A stretch of DNA of 64,000 nt from Amycolatopsis oliviviridis (lineage in GTDB: Bacteria; Actinomycetota; Actinomycetes; Mycobacteriales; Pseudonocardiaceae), in assembly GCF_014654365.1 (NCBI RefSeq), contig NZ_BNAY01000017.1:1-64000 (forward strand). Reading direction: 5' to 3'. The notes under the pieces were generated by a model. It ran no database searches. It saw only the letters and a program-made list of their open reading frames with translations, and was not told the origin of the DNA. Below, one piece after another: positions 26,950 through 35,493 of the stretch; position 1 is the stretch's first letter; each line of letters opens with the position of its first letter. The translations under genes were made by a program, and so were the position numbers.

Positions 26950-28634
26950 TCGCCGCGCCCGGCGAGCGCCGCACGCGCTATGGCGTCCGCGTCCAGCAGG
27001 GTCACCGAAGCCGACCACGGCCGCGCGCCGACCGCGGTCGCCCAGTGCACGTGTTCGGTCGGGACCCCGAAGGCGAACCAGCGTGGATGCGCTCGACCGG
27101 CCGCGTCGACGACGCGGAACGGGCTGCGGGTGACTTCGAGGCCGCCGGTCTCGTAGTCCCCGATGCGGTAGGGCCTGCACTGTCCCGCGCGGCGCATGGC
27201 GGTCAGCAGCGGGTTCACCGTGGCCCGCAGGTCGACCTCCGGCATCCGGGCTTCGATCAACGTCGTGGCGACCACGTCGTGGCCGGTCCACGACGACGCA
27301 TCCGCCGCGTACCCGGCCGCGACCCGGCGTACGCGTGCCCCCGGGGCGAGCACCTGGAGAACTCCCGCGGAAAGCAAGGCGAGCATCTCTTCGATCCGGC
27401 CGTGAGGCGGCCCGATGGACAGGAACGCGTTGAGCGGGGTGTACCAGGCTGCCACCTCGTCCCGGTACGAGTCGCCGCTGACCCCGCCATGATCGACGGC
27501 GAGCCGGATCTCGTTGCGGAGATCCCTGAGCACGTCCAGCGCGGCCTTGAGCGGATCGCGCACGTTGCCCCGTTTCGCCCTCGCGACGTCCCTGGCGAGA
27601 TACTCGGCCAGCCAAGGCCGGTGAGCGCTGCCGGGGCCCGGTACGGGAGGATTGCCGATCCGGTCCCAGTCCCACCGCAGGCGGGAGGGCAACCGGTACC
27701 GCGACAGTGTTCCTTCGTCACCGTAACTGTCCGCATAGGACTCCGAGAACTTCTCGAGCTGCCATCGGCTCAGCCGTGTCGAGAGCAGTCCGCGGTAGTA
27801 GACACCGCGGACCTCCCGATCGATCAGCGGCCAGATGTCGCGCCGGAAGCCCGCTTTCCGCGGCAACGCGGCGACGCGTTCCGGTGTCAGGAAGGCGGGC
27901 AGATGCCGCCCCGCCGTGCCTTTCTGGTTCACACCTCGCGCGTGATGCGGCACCCCTCGCCGGGAGACCGCGTAGAGCCGGGGTTCCCGCCCGGACGGGA
28001 GGTACCGGCCGTTCTCGAACCTTCCGCCCCGGCCGACGGTGAACAAACTCAGGTAGTCGAAGAACGTCAAGCCGAGACCACGCAGCAGGACCGGCTCTCC
28101 CGGCCGCACCCCCGTCAGGTCGGCGTCGGCCGCGTTTCCCGGCGGCAGGTGGCCGTCCTCGTGCTGGTTCGCACCTTCATGCCCGAGCGCCAGCACGACC
28201 GCGTCCACCCCGGTTACGCGGCTTCCGCTCGCGAGTTCGACGCCGCGCGGGCCCAGTGCGACGGCGGTGTCGCGGTGGACGACCACCTCGACCAGCCGGT
28301 GTCTCCGCAAACGGTGGAAGAACCACGTCAGATAACGACCGTAGAGCGCCCGTGAGCCGTAGGAGTCCGGATCGATCCCCGCCCATTGGGCCAGTGAGGG
28401 GCCTGGCAGCCGGGGGCCGGCACACGGCACCGTCTCGTCGGTGAAGAGCGTCACTTGCCCGGCGACGGTGTTCATCAGCAGGTGCTCCGGCTGATCCGTA
28501 CGCCAGACCCGGCCGGGACCGGGTGGGTAGGGGTCCACCACGTGCACCACGACCCGGTCTCGCGCGTTCGCGCAGACCCGTTCCAGGACGGAGGTGCCCC
28601 GCGGTCCGGCGCCGATCACACAGATGACCGTCAC
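26934..28634 (-). CDS. FAD/NAD(P)-binding flavoprotein
   Basis: 566 residues. The N-terminus VICVIGAGPRGTSVLERV is a dinucleotide-binding fold of the FAD-NAD(P)-binding type (the NAD_binding_9 class), followed by VVDPYPPGPGRVWR and MNTVAGQ. The middle contains VLLRGLGLTFFDYLSL and SRRGVPHHARG, features of this class, and the C-terminal third is typical of the long actinobacterial members. The substrate is unknown; relatives are found in natural product clusters. The start ATG overlaps the stop of the upstream AhpD-like gene by 4 nt. It is the last gene of the minus-strand cluster arm. Confidence 0.88.
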   Translation of the reverse strand: MTVICVIGAGPRGTSVLERVCANARDRVVVHVVDPYPPGPGRVWRTDQPEHLLMNTVAGQVTLFTDETVPCAGPRLPGPSLAQWAGIDPDSYGSRALYGRYLTWFFHRLRRHRLVEVVVHRDTAVALGPRGVELASGSRVTGVDAVVLALGHEGANQHEDGHLPPGNAADADLTGVRPGEPVLLRGLGLTFFDYLSLFTVGRGGRFENGRYLPSGREPRLYAVSRRGVPHHARGVNQKGTAGRHLPAFLTPERVAALPRKAGFRRDIWPLIDREVRGVYYRGLLSTRLSRWQLEKFSESYADSYGDEGTLSRYRLPSRLRWDWDRIGNPPVPGPGSAHRPWLAEYLARDVARAKRGNVRDPLKAALDVLRDLRNEIRLAVDHGGVSGDSYRDEVAAWYTPLNAFLSIGPPHGRIEEMLALLSAGVLQVLAPGARVRRVAAGYAADASSWTGHDVVATTLIEARMPEVDLRATVNPLLTAMRRAGQCRPYRIGDYETGGLEVTRSPFRVVDAAGRAHPRWFAFGVPTEHVHWATAVGARPWSASVTLLDADAIARAALAGRGDQCSS

Positions 28635-29047
28635 GCGAACCGGGTACTGATGGCCAGGCGGTTGTAGGAGTTGATCACGATCGCGATCCAGAGCAGTTCC
28701 CTGGTCCCGGCCTCACCGAACTCGCGCATCGCCGCTTCCAGCAGGGAGCGGCTCACCTGTCCGGTGTGGACCAGGGTCACGGTCTCGGCGAGGGCCAATG
28801 CGGCACGCTCGCGCTCGGTGAACGCCGGATGTGTCCGCCATTCCGGCAGGTTGTCGAACAGTTCGGGCGCCTCCTCGCGATGCGCCGAATGCAGCCGGAC
28901 ACAGTATTCGCATCCGTTGAGCTGGGAACAGCGAAGCTTGATCAGCTCACGCAGGCCCGAGGAGAGCGAGGAATTCTCCTCGGCGGCCTTCGCGAGTTCT
29001 CCGAGCGCCGTGAAGGCGGCGCCCTTTCCGGGGTCGAGCATGGTCAC
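28631..29047 (-). CDS. Carboxymuconolactone decarboxylase/AhpD-family protein
   Basis: 138 residues with the AhpD signature LIKLRCSQLNGCEYCVRLH: CxxC plus a following His, the redox-active set of alkylhydroperoxidase-type proteins. I chose GTG at 29047, five bases after GAGGAG and overlapping the upstream stop; the ATG at 29041 is an alternative. It may act as a thiol peroxidase or as a redox partner of the flavoprotein encoded next. Confidence 0.85.
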   Translation of the reverse strand: MTMLDPGKGAAFTALGELAKAAEENSSLSSGLRELIKLRCSQLNGCEYCVRLHSAHREEAPELFDNLPEWRTHPAFTERERAALALAETVTLVHTGQVSRSLLEAAMREFGEAGTRELLWIAIVINSYNRLAISTRFA

Positions 29048-30507
29048 GCTTTCTCCTCGTGTCGACCGGCGGCGAGGCCGGCCAGCGTCCGATGACAGAC
29101 CTTCCCTGAACGGCTCACCGGCAATTCGGGCAGGAGCAACAAGGACTCGGGCAGTTTGGGCCGGGCGAGGCCCGTGCCGCGAAGGTAGGCGGCGAGTTCG
29201 GGCAAGGTCAGCGATTGTCCTTTTCGGACTGTCAGGCAGGCGCAAAGGCGTTCGCCCAGCTCGGTGTCCGGCACCGGGACACAGGCGACCTCACCGACCG
29301 CGGGATGCTCGCCGATCGCGAGCTCCACCTCGGCGGGACTGATGGTGTAACCGCCGCGGATCACCACCCGCTTGCGCCTGCCGGTCACGTACAGCCTGCC
29401 GCCGTCGCCGAACCGGCCGTTGTCCCCCGTGCGCACCCAGCCACCGTCGAACCGGTGCTCCGCGTCCAGCGCCGGCGCGCCCACGTAGCACAGCGGCGTC
29501 ATCGGGCCTCGTGCGCAGATCTCGTCGTCGACCAGCCGGATCTCACACACCGCCGGATCCGGGACTCCCACGCCGTGCTCCGGCGTCGACGTATGGCAGT
29601 TGACCCCGTCGGAGGACCCGTAGACATCGATCATCCCGACGCCGAACCGCGTACGGCAAGCCGTTCGCGTCGACGGCGGCAACGAGTCGCCGCTCGACAC
29701 CATGGCCGAAAGCCCGGCCGTGTCCACCTCACCGGGACACTCGGCCATGCGTCGCCACATCGTCGGCACGGCGTACACGTGCGACGGCCGGTGTTCGGCC
29801 ATCAGCGCAAGCGCGGCGCTCGCCTCGAACCGGCGCGCCAGGATCAGCGTGCCGCCATCGCGGCACACCGTGACCGGCACTCCGAACGAGCCGAAGCCCG
29901 AGGTCAGGGACACCAGCACGAGATCGCGAGGCACCTCGATCCCACCGCGGACGGCTCGGAGATAGTTGGCCCGCCCACCGGCGAAAGCGTTGTGCGAGTA
30001 AGCGACCATCTTCGGTTCCGACTCCGAGCCGGAGGAGACGAGGATCCGCGCCGGGGCCTCCGGATGAGGACGGGTGACGCGGCCCGCGCGCCGCGACGCG
30101 CCCGCGATCCGACCGTCCCCGATGCTGAACCGAGCTCCGGCGCGTTCGAGGAGGGCTTCCGCCCCGGACGGTACCGGCAGCACGACGGCGCCGAGCGCGA
30201 AGACCGCCAGTTCGGCGATCACCGCGGCACGCCCGTTCGGTTCCCGCACGCCGACGATGTCGGTCGAGCCACATCCGGCGTTCACCAGCCGGACGGCCAG
30301 TTCACGCACGGCGACGTCGAGCTCGCCGTAACGGAGGGAGCCTTCGTCGTCGATCACCGCGGTGCGGTCCGGGTGCTCGCGGACCCGGTCGCGGAACAAC
30401 GAGTACAGCTCGCGGTCCGGGCAGTGGCCCCGCCGGACCCAGTCACCGCGCACGGCGGCGGGTACGAGATCACGCAGGACCATCCCCGTGGAGGACACCC
30501 AGGTCAT
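29044..30507 (-). CDS. AMP-dependent acyl-CoA synthetase/ligase-like protein, degenerate phosphate loop
   Basis: 487 residues. Adenylate-forming fold with VYAVPTMWRRM, DVYGSSDGVN, GWVRTGDNGRF, RVVIRGGYTISPAEVE and the C-terminal SRSGKVCHR, which keeps the catalytic Lys. The phosphate-binding loop reads SSGSESEPKMV instead of the usual STGxTGxPK, keeping Ser-Gly and Pro-Lys but losing the second Gly-rich part. It may activate a carboxylic acid poorly or need a special substrate. The ATG at 30507 overlaps the CoA-transferase stop by 4 nt. Fatty-acid or aryl-acid specificity cannot be decided. Confidence 0.87.
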   Translation of the reverse strand: MTWVSSTGMVLRDLVPAAVRGDWVRRGHCPDRELYSLFRDRVREHPDRTAVIDDEGSLRYGELDVAVRELAVRLVNAGCGSTDIVGVREPNGRAAVIAELAVFALGAVVLPVPSGAEALLERAGARFSIGDGRIAGASRRAGRVTRPHPEAPARILVSSGSESEPKMVAYSHNAFAGGRANYLRAVRGGIEVPRDLVLVSLTSGFGSFGVPVTVCRDGGTLILARRFEASAALALMAEHRPSHVYAVPTMWRRMAECPGEVDTAGLSAMVSSGDSLPPSTRTACRTRFGVGMIDVYGSSDGVNCHTSTPEHGVGVPDPAVCEIRLVDDEICARGPMTPLCYVGAPALDAEHRFDGGWVRTGDNGRFGDGGRLYVTGRRKRVVIRGGYTISPAEVELAIGEHPAVGEVACVPVPDTELGERLCACLTVRKGQSLTLPELAAYLRGTGLARPKLPESLLLLPELPVSRSGKVCHRTLAGLAAGRHEEKA

Positions 30508-31877
30508 GAGGTGAACCGCCACGGCGAACCGACGAGGACGCACTCGTCGTGGACGAGCGCCCTGGAGAAGCGAGGGTCGGCGGCGAGGGCGGCGAGGTCG
30601 TCGCACACCGGCACGGTCAGCGGACGGTCGCAGCGCCGCCGGGCGCCCGCGTTGAGCCGGTGGGCCGCGGACAACAGCGACGAGTCGACCCGTGTGGCGC
30701 CGCGGGCCAGCGCCGTCACGATCCCGTGCGCCGACACGATCCCGCCGAACACGTCGACGATCGTCATCAGCGACGGCGGCACGCCCGCGTGGGCCTGCAC
30801 GACGAAGTCCGTGCCCACGGGCGGCTCCGGCCCCAGCTCGGTACCCCAGCCCGACGCGTGCGCGTACACGATCCCCGGCCGGGCACGCGCCAGATCGTGC
30901 CCGGTCAACGACCACCGCTCCGCCTTGCCCGGTGCCCAGTTGTGCAGGAAGACGTCGGCCCCGGCCGCGAGCTCGATCAGCCGCCGCCGCCCCGCCGGGC
31001 CGGTCAGATCGATCTCGACGACCTCCTTGCCCTTGTTGAGCGCCTGGAACCTGGCCGAGGTCTCGCCTGCCATCGGCGGCACCCAGCGCAGCGGATCACC
31101 TCCCGGCGGCTCGATCCGCAGCACCGACGCGCCAAGCGACCGCAGCAGATGACCGGCCAGGGGCCCCTGCACCCGGCGACAGGATTCGAGCACCACCAAC
31201 CCGGACAACGGGAGCGCCTCCACCGGCGCCACCGGCCGGTGCCCGCGCCCTTCCCCGCTGACGACGAACGCGGGCATCCCCTCGATCGGATGGTTCGCCA
31301 CCCGCACCAAGGTCATCCCGGTCCGCATGGCCGCCCATTCGGCCCGGGCGATCGGGCAGGCGGCGAGGAGGCGCGGCAGTCCCGCCGGAAGCGGGCAGGT
31401 CGCGGTCGCGAACCGCTGCATGAACGGCCGCCAGCCCTGCGAGACCGCCGCGCGATCGGCGCCGAGTTCGGTCCAGAACCTTTGCCACACCTCAGGATCG
31501 AGCGTCTCGATCTCGAAGGCGACCCCGTCGGACGAACGGAAGGGCGGGCCGCCGGGCAGGAACTCCTCCTGGTGCTCGTCCCGGGTGGTCGCCGCCGCGA
31601 GATACTGCGAGATCGCCAGCAGGGCGGCCTGTGCCAGCGAGGTGCTCACCCCGCGCAACGGAATCCCCCGGTCCCGGGCCAGCCGCACCGCCGCCGCGCC
31701 CAGCTCGGCGAGTTCGGCCGCCACCAAGGACGCGTAATCGAGCCCGAGCGGGGCAGGTCCGCCGGATCGCCTGCCGTGCACATGCATGATCCCGCAGGCG
31801 GCCTGCACGTCGAGTTCGCCGGTCAACGGGAGATCGACCGGACCCGCCACCGTCACCATGTCCAGCGCGCCGGTCAT
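30504..31877 (-). CDS. Family III CoA-transferase with an extra N-terminal half
   Basis: 457 residues from the ATG at 31877. The canonical CaiB/BaiF N-terminal domain begins only at about residue 225: PLSGLVVLESCRRVQGPLAG, GASVLRIEPPGGDPLR, ALNKGKEVVEIDL and GTDFVVQAHAG, which holds the catalytic Asp. The preceding ~220 residues (QAACGIMHVHGRR, DYASLVAAELAELGAAAVR, RGVSTSLAQAALLAIS) look like the C-terminal half of a family III subunit, so the chain seems to have the two halves in the reverse order, or to be a truncated duplicate. It should transfer CoA between carboxylic acids, perhaps serving the ligases on either side. Confidence 0.85.
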   Translation of the reverse strand: MTGALDMVTVAGPVDLPLTGELDVQAACGIMHVHGRRSGGPAPLGLDYASLVAAELAELGAAAVRLARDRGIPLRGVSTSLAQAALLAISQYLAAATTRDEHQEEFLPGGPPFRSSDGVAFEIETLDPEVWQRFWTELGADRAAVSQGWRPFMQRFATATCPLPAGLPRLLAACPIARAEWAAMRTGMTLVRVANHPIEGMPAFVVSGEGRGHRPVAPVEALPLSGLVVLESCRRVQGPLAGHLLRSLGASVLRIEPPGGDPLRWVPPMAGETSARFQALNKGKEVVEIDLTGPAGRRRLIELAAGADVFLHNWAPGKAERWSLTGHDLARARPGIVYAHASGWGTELGPEPPVGTDFVVQAHAGVPPSLMTIVDVFGGIVSAHGIVTALARGATRVDSSLLSAAHRLNAGARRRCDRPLTVPVCDDLAALAADPRFSRALVHDECVLVGSPWRFTS

Positions 31878-32665
31878 TCCGGGCGCCTCCCGTGCACGGA
31901 GTAGACGACGCACGACGTCGCCCGGAAACCGGGATCCGCCATGACCTCGCGCACCTCGGCCAGCTCACCGTCGGTCATCCCGGCGGCGACCAGCCGGTCC
32001 CGCAGATGCCGGGTGTGGTGGATCAGCAGGCGTACGCCCGGCGCTCCCGCGCGCCAGGGGAAGATCATCGGCACCGGATCGACGTCCACCAGTCCCGCGG
32101 CGGCCATGGACGCCGCAACCTGGCGGCCCCAGGTGCCGTCCCCGCCCGCGGCCTCGAACGTTTTCCGCTTGGCCGCCAGGAACTTCTCGTAGAGGTGGAC
32201 CGCCCGCTCGCCGGGCGCGAGCAGGACCGGGCCGTAGGAGATGTCGAACTCGTCGATCTGCAGCCAGCCGCCCGGTTTCAACGCCCCCGCCAGCTTTCCG
32301 AGCACGGCTTCCCGGTCCGGGAGATGCTGCAGGACCAGCCGCGCGTGGATGAGGTCGAACGCGCGGGGAGGCAACGGATCACGAACCACGTCGTGCCGCA
32401 CCACGGTCAGTCCGGGCGCCGGTGCGACGTGGTCCGGTTTGATGTCGGTGGCGAGTACCGATCCGGTTGGCGCCACCTTGGCGGCGAGCCAGTGTGCGAC
32501 ACCGCTGCCGCCGGCCCCGACTTCGAGACAGGACCAGCCGTCCCGGATCCCGGTTTCCTCCAGCCGCGCGAAAGTACTCGGGTCGTAGGCTTCACCGAGA
32601 CAGCGATGCTGGTCGTCTGCGTGTCTGCTGTGGTTGTCGAAAACGTAGGCCGTGGTCACGTCCAT
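31874..32665 (-). CDS. Class I SAM-dependent methyltransferase
   Basis: 263 residues from the ATG at 32665. Motif I is CLEVGAGGSGVAHWLA, followed by VLATDIKPDH (acidic loop), HARLVLQHLPDRE and LKPGGWLQIDEFD, which together define a small-molecule methyltransferase. The C-terminal region FPWRAGAPGVRLLIHHTRHLRDRLVAAG is a substrate cap seen in this subgroup. The 10-nt overlap with the upstream ligase and 4-nt overlap with the CoA-transferase place it firmly in the operon. The acceptor atom is unknown. Confidence 0.92.
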   Translation of the reverse strand: MDVTTAYVFDNHSRHADDQHRCLGEAYDPSTFARLEETGIRDGWSCLEVGAGGSGVAHWLAAKVAPTGSVLATDIKPDHVAPAPGLTVVRHDVVRDPLPPRAFDLIHARLVLQHLPDREAVLGKLAGALKPGGWLQIDEFDISYGPVLLAPGERAVHLYEKFLAAKRKTFEAAGGDGTWGRQVAASMAAAGLVDVDPVPMIFPWRAGAPGVRLLIHHTRHLRDRLVAAGMTDGELAEVREVMADPGFRATSCVVYSVHGRRPE

Positions 32666-34149
32666 CGCCCCGTTCCGTTCGTGTCGGCCGTCCCGGTCAG
32701 CCGCGTCAGCAGTTCGCGCCGCCGCACCTTCCCGGTCCCGGTGCGCGGCACGTCGTCCCAGGAGAGCACCACCGGCTCCCCCATCGGCGGCAGATCGTCC
32801 ACCGCCGTCCGCCACCGTGCCGGGTCCAGCGCGGTGTCCGTCACCACCACCGGGATGGGTTCGCGCCCGACAGCGGAAAGCACCACACACTCCTCCACGG
32901 ACGGCAGGCGGTCCTCGATGAGATCCTCCGTCTCGAGGCAGCTCAGGCCGGGAACGGTGTCGACCTCGCGGTCGAGCAGGGTCACCGCGCCCGTCCGGCT
33001 CACCGTTCCGATGTCTCCGGTGTTCCACCATCGTCCGTCGGCCTTGGCCTCCCAGCGATCCTGTTCACCGACGTAACCGGTGCACCGGGCACGGGTGCGG
33101 GCCAGCAACAGGCCCGCGCTTCCCTTGGCGACCGGTTCGGCGGTCGCCGGGTCGACGACCCGCAGTTTCGCGAGACCGGGCAGCGGCCTGCCGAGGTTCC
33201 GGGTGGAGCCGGCGGTGCGCCGGGTGAAGAACCGGAAGGACAACGGACCCGTCTCGGATTGCCCGTACCCTTGCATCCACAAAGGACGCTTGCGCCCGCT
33301 GGCACGCAGCATCGCCCTGATCACCGGCGGATGCATCGCGTCGTAGGTGCTGACGAATCTCCGCACCCGGTCGAACGGGTTCTCCGGCGCGTTCGCGAGC
33401 GAACGCCACCGCACGTAGGTCGACGGGAGGGCTTCGACGACGGTGGGCCGGTGCCGTCCGAACACCCGGGCCGCCGACGACGGCTCGCTGAGGATCACGA
33501 TCTCGCTCGGGGCGAGGCACAGCGCCGAAGCGGTCCAGCAGAACGTGCGACCGTGCGCGAACGCGCTGGCATTGCCCACCACGTCGTCGCGTCGGACGCC
33601 GATGACGGGCCAGCGCACCGATTCCGGCCGGGCCAGCCGGTCGATGATCGTCCTGGTCGTGTGCACGACCAGTTTCGGGACACCGGTCGTGCCCGACGTG
33701 TGGCAGATCAGCAGCGGTTCGTCATCGCCCCTGGGGTGTGGCGCCGGTGGCCGCCCCGCGGCGAAGTCCTCGACGCGCAGCACGCGACGGGCGCGTGGGA
33801 CCGGGCGGTCGGTGACCACCGCCGCGGCGTCGAGGCGTTCCAGCAGGATGTCCAGCGTGCCTTCGGGGAGCTTGCCGGACAACTTCGCCGGGACCGCGCC
33901 GATCCGCACCGCCGCGCACGCCAGCAGGTCGTAGTCCCAGTGGTTCCGTTTGACGACGGCGACCCGGTCGCCGGGCCGGACACCGGCCTCGTGCAGCCAT
34001 CCCGCCGCGTCCCGGACCAATCCGGCGAGCTGGTCGACGGTATGGGCGATCCCGCGTTCCGGCGCGATGTCGAACGGCCGGTCGAGGCGCACGACCGTCC
34101 GTGTGTGCGCGCACTGGTCGAACAGCTTTCCCATGTCGTGAGGTTTCAT
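32656..34149 (-). CDS. AMP-dependent acyl/aryl ligase
   Basis: 497 residues with all core motifs: CHTSGTTGVPKLVVH, MQGYGQSETGPLS, RWWNTGDIGTV and the C-terminal RTGTGKVRRREL with the catalytic Lys. It is therefore an active-looking adenylating enzyme that makes an acyl-AMP and then an acyl-CoA or acyl-carrier product. It differs from the second ligase of this operon in having an intact phosphate loop, so the two probably act on different acids. ATG at 34149; a 54-nt gap containing a palindrome separates it from the amine oxidase upstream. Confidence 0.92.
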   Translation of the reverse strand: MKPHDMGKLFDQCAHTRTVVRLDRPFDIAPERGIAHTVDQLAGLVRDAAGWLHEAGVRPGDRVAVVKRNHWDYDLLACAAVRIGAVPAKLSGKLPEGTLDILLERLDAAAVVTDRPVPRARRVLRVEDFAAGRPPAPHPRGDDEPLLICHTSGTTGVPKLVVHTTRTIIDRLARPESVRWPVIGVRRDDVVGNASAFAHGRTFCWTASALCLAPSEIVILSEPSSAARVFGRHRPTVVEALPSTYVRWRSLANAPENPFDRVRRFVSTYDAMHPPVIRAMLRASGRKRPLWMQGYGQSETGPLSFRFFTRRTAGSTRNLGRPLPGLAKLRVVDPATAEPVAKGSAGLLLARTRARCTGYVGEQDRWEAKADGRWWNTGDIGTVSRTGAVTLLDREVDTVPGLSCLETEDLIEDRLPSVEECVVLSAVGREPIPVVVTDTALDPARWRTAVDDLPPMGEPVVLSWDDVPRTGTGKVRRRELLTRLTGTADTNGTGRWT

Positions 34150-34180
34150 CCGGGCCTTCCGGGTCGGGATGGGTACAGGT

Positions 34181-34228
34181 GGTCGTGAGTGGCGATTCGG
34201 GTTCTAACCCGAATCGCCACTCACGACC
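34181..34228. repeat. GTGAGTGGCGATTCGG palindrome, full copy 2
   Basis: Perfect inverted repeat: 23-nt arms at 34181-34203 and 34206-34228 with a 2-nt centre (CT). The inner 22 nt are identical to copy 1. The stop codon (TAG) and last codons of the amine oxidase lie inside it, giving that protein the C-terminus VVSGDSG. It is the only interruption of the otherwise overlapping operon. Confidence 0.92.
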
Positions 34229-35493
34229 GGGGCCAGGCGCCGCGCGGCCCGCAGACCGGATCGGACCGCCGCTTCACTGCACGGGCTCAGGAACACCCAG
34301 TCGCCCGCGTAGTCGACGGCCCCCTGGCCGAGGCTCGCCTCGAAGCCGGCCCGCAGGGCGAGCGCGCGGGGAGTCGCTTCGGGCAGCGCGTCCGGTACTC
34401 GCCGGACGATCGCGCGCCGGGTCGCCGACCGCAGACCGGGGACGAACCGTTCACCGGCGCCGGCCAAGCGCTCCGTGACGTCGTCGTCGGCCATCGTCAG
34501 CAGATCCGGCGCCACGGACGGGTGCGCCATGAGCGTGACCAGCCCGCGGCCCGCCGGCGCGCGTCCGGGATTCTTGAGGTGGTCGAAGATGATCGTGGCC
34601 ACCGTCCCGTCCTCCGCGGTCGGCACCGTCAGCGCGTAGCCGGGGCCGCCGAGCGGGCGGTCGAGCAGCAGATGCGCCTTGACCACCGGGGTGAACGAGC
34701 ACACGCTGAGGAAAGCGGAGCCGTGGCACGGATGCAGCCCGGCCGCGACCGGCGCGGGCACGGCCAGCAGGACCGCCCTGGCGGAGATCTCGCGAGCCCC
34801 GCTGACGATCCTCGCCGAAGACCCGTCGTCGACGACTTGGTCCACCCGGAACCCGGTGGTGACGTCGACCTTCTCGGCGAGGGCTCGCGCGAAGGTGTCC
34901 ATGCCCTCGGCATAGGTCCGCCAGGTTCGTGGCGAACCGACCGAAGTGAGCAGGGCGAGCAGCGGCGCGACCGCCGAACGTGCCGGCTGCCAGCCGAAGA
35001 AGCCCGAGACGACCGGTTGCAGCAGATAGTCCAGCAGATCCGGATGGTAGGGCGCGGCGAACTCGGCGACGGTGCGGTCGCCGAGGCCTGAAACCTCCGG
35101 CCGTTCGACGTCGAAGGTGCCTCGCATGGCCCTCGCTCCGTCGAGACGCGCGCGCACCCCGAGCCCGGCCCCGGTGATCAGTCCCCGCGGTTGCGCGACG
35201 CCGCCACGGGCCCGGCCACGCCACATCTCGATACCGCGGCCGATCCTGGGCGCCGCCGTGCGATCGATGCCCAGCTCCGCGAGTAGTTTCCAGGTCTCGC
35301 GATACCCTCGCTCGGCGATCTGCTCGGCACAGGTGTCGATCACGAAACCGTCTTCGCGCAAGGTCGTCATCCGGCCGCCGACGACGTCGGCCGCCTCGAA
35401 CACCCGTACCTCGCACCCCGATCCGGCGAGCCGGTACGCGGCCGCGAGACCGGCGACCCCCGCCCCCACGACGGCGACGTCGACATCGGTCAT
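34204..35493 (-). CDS. Flavin-containing amine oxidase/protoporphyrinogen-oxidase-like protein
   Basis: 429 residues from the ATG at 35493, overlapping the UbiA gene by 4 nt. N-terminal VDVAVVGAGVAGLAAAYRL and VFEAADVVGGRMTT are the FAD-binding signature of the monoamine/protoporphyrinogen oxidase class; YAEGMDTFARALA and VLLAVPAPVAAGL belong to the same fold. It could desaturate or oxidise a prenylated intermediate, since it follows a UbiA prenyltransferase. The C-terminus (VVSGDSG) is encoded by the palindromic repeat, so a few original terminal codons were probably replaced. Confidence 0.9.
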   Translation of the reverse strand: MTDVDVAVVGAGVAGLAAAYRLAGSGCEVRVFEAADVVGGRMTTLREDGFVIDTCAEQIAERGYRETWKLLAELGIDRTAAPRIGRGIEMWRGRARGGVAQPRGLITGAGLGVRARLDGARAMRGTFDVERPEVSGLGDRTVAEFAAPYHPDLLDYLLQPVVSGFFGWQPARSAVAPLLALLTSVGSPRTWRTYAEGMDTFARALAEKVDVTTGFRVDQVVDDGSSARIVSGAREISARAVLLAVPAPVAAGLHPCHGSAFLSVCSFTPVVKAHLLLDRPLGGPGYALTVPTAEDGTVATIIFDHLKNPGRAPAGRGLVTLMAHPSVAPDLLTMADDDVTERLAGAGERFVPGLRSATRRAIVRRVPDALPEATPRALALRAGFEASLGQGAVDYAGDWVFLSPCSEAAVRSGLRAARRLAPVVSGDSG

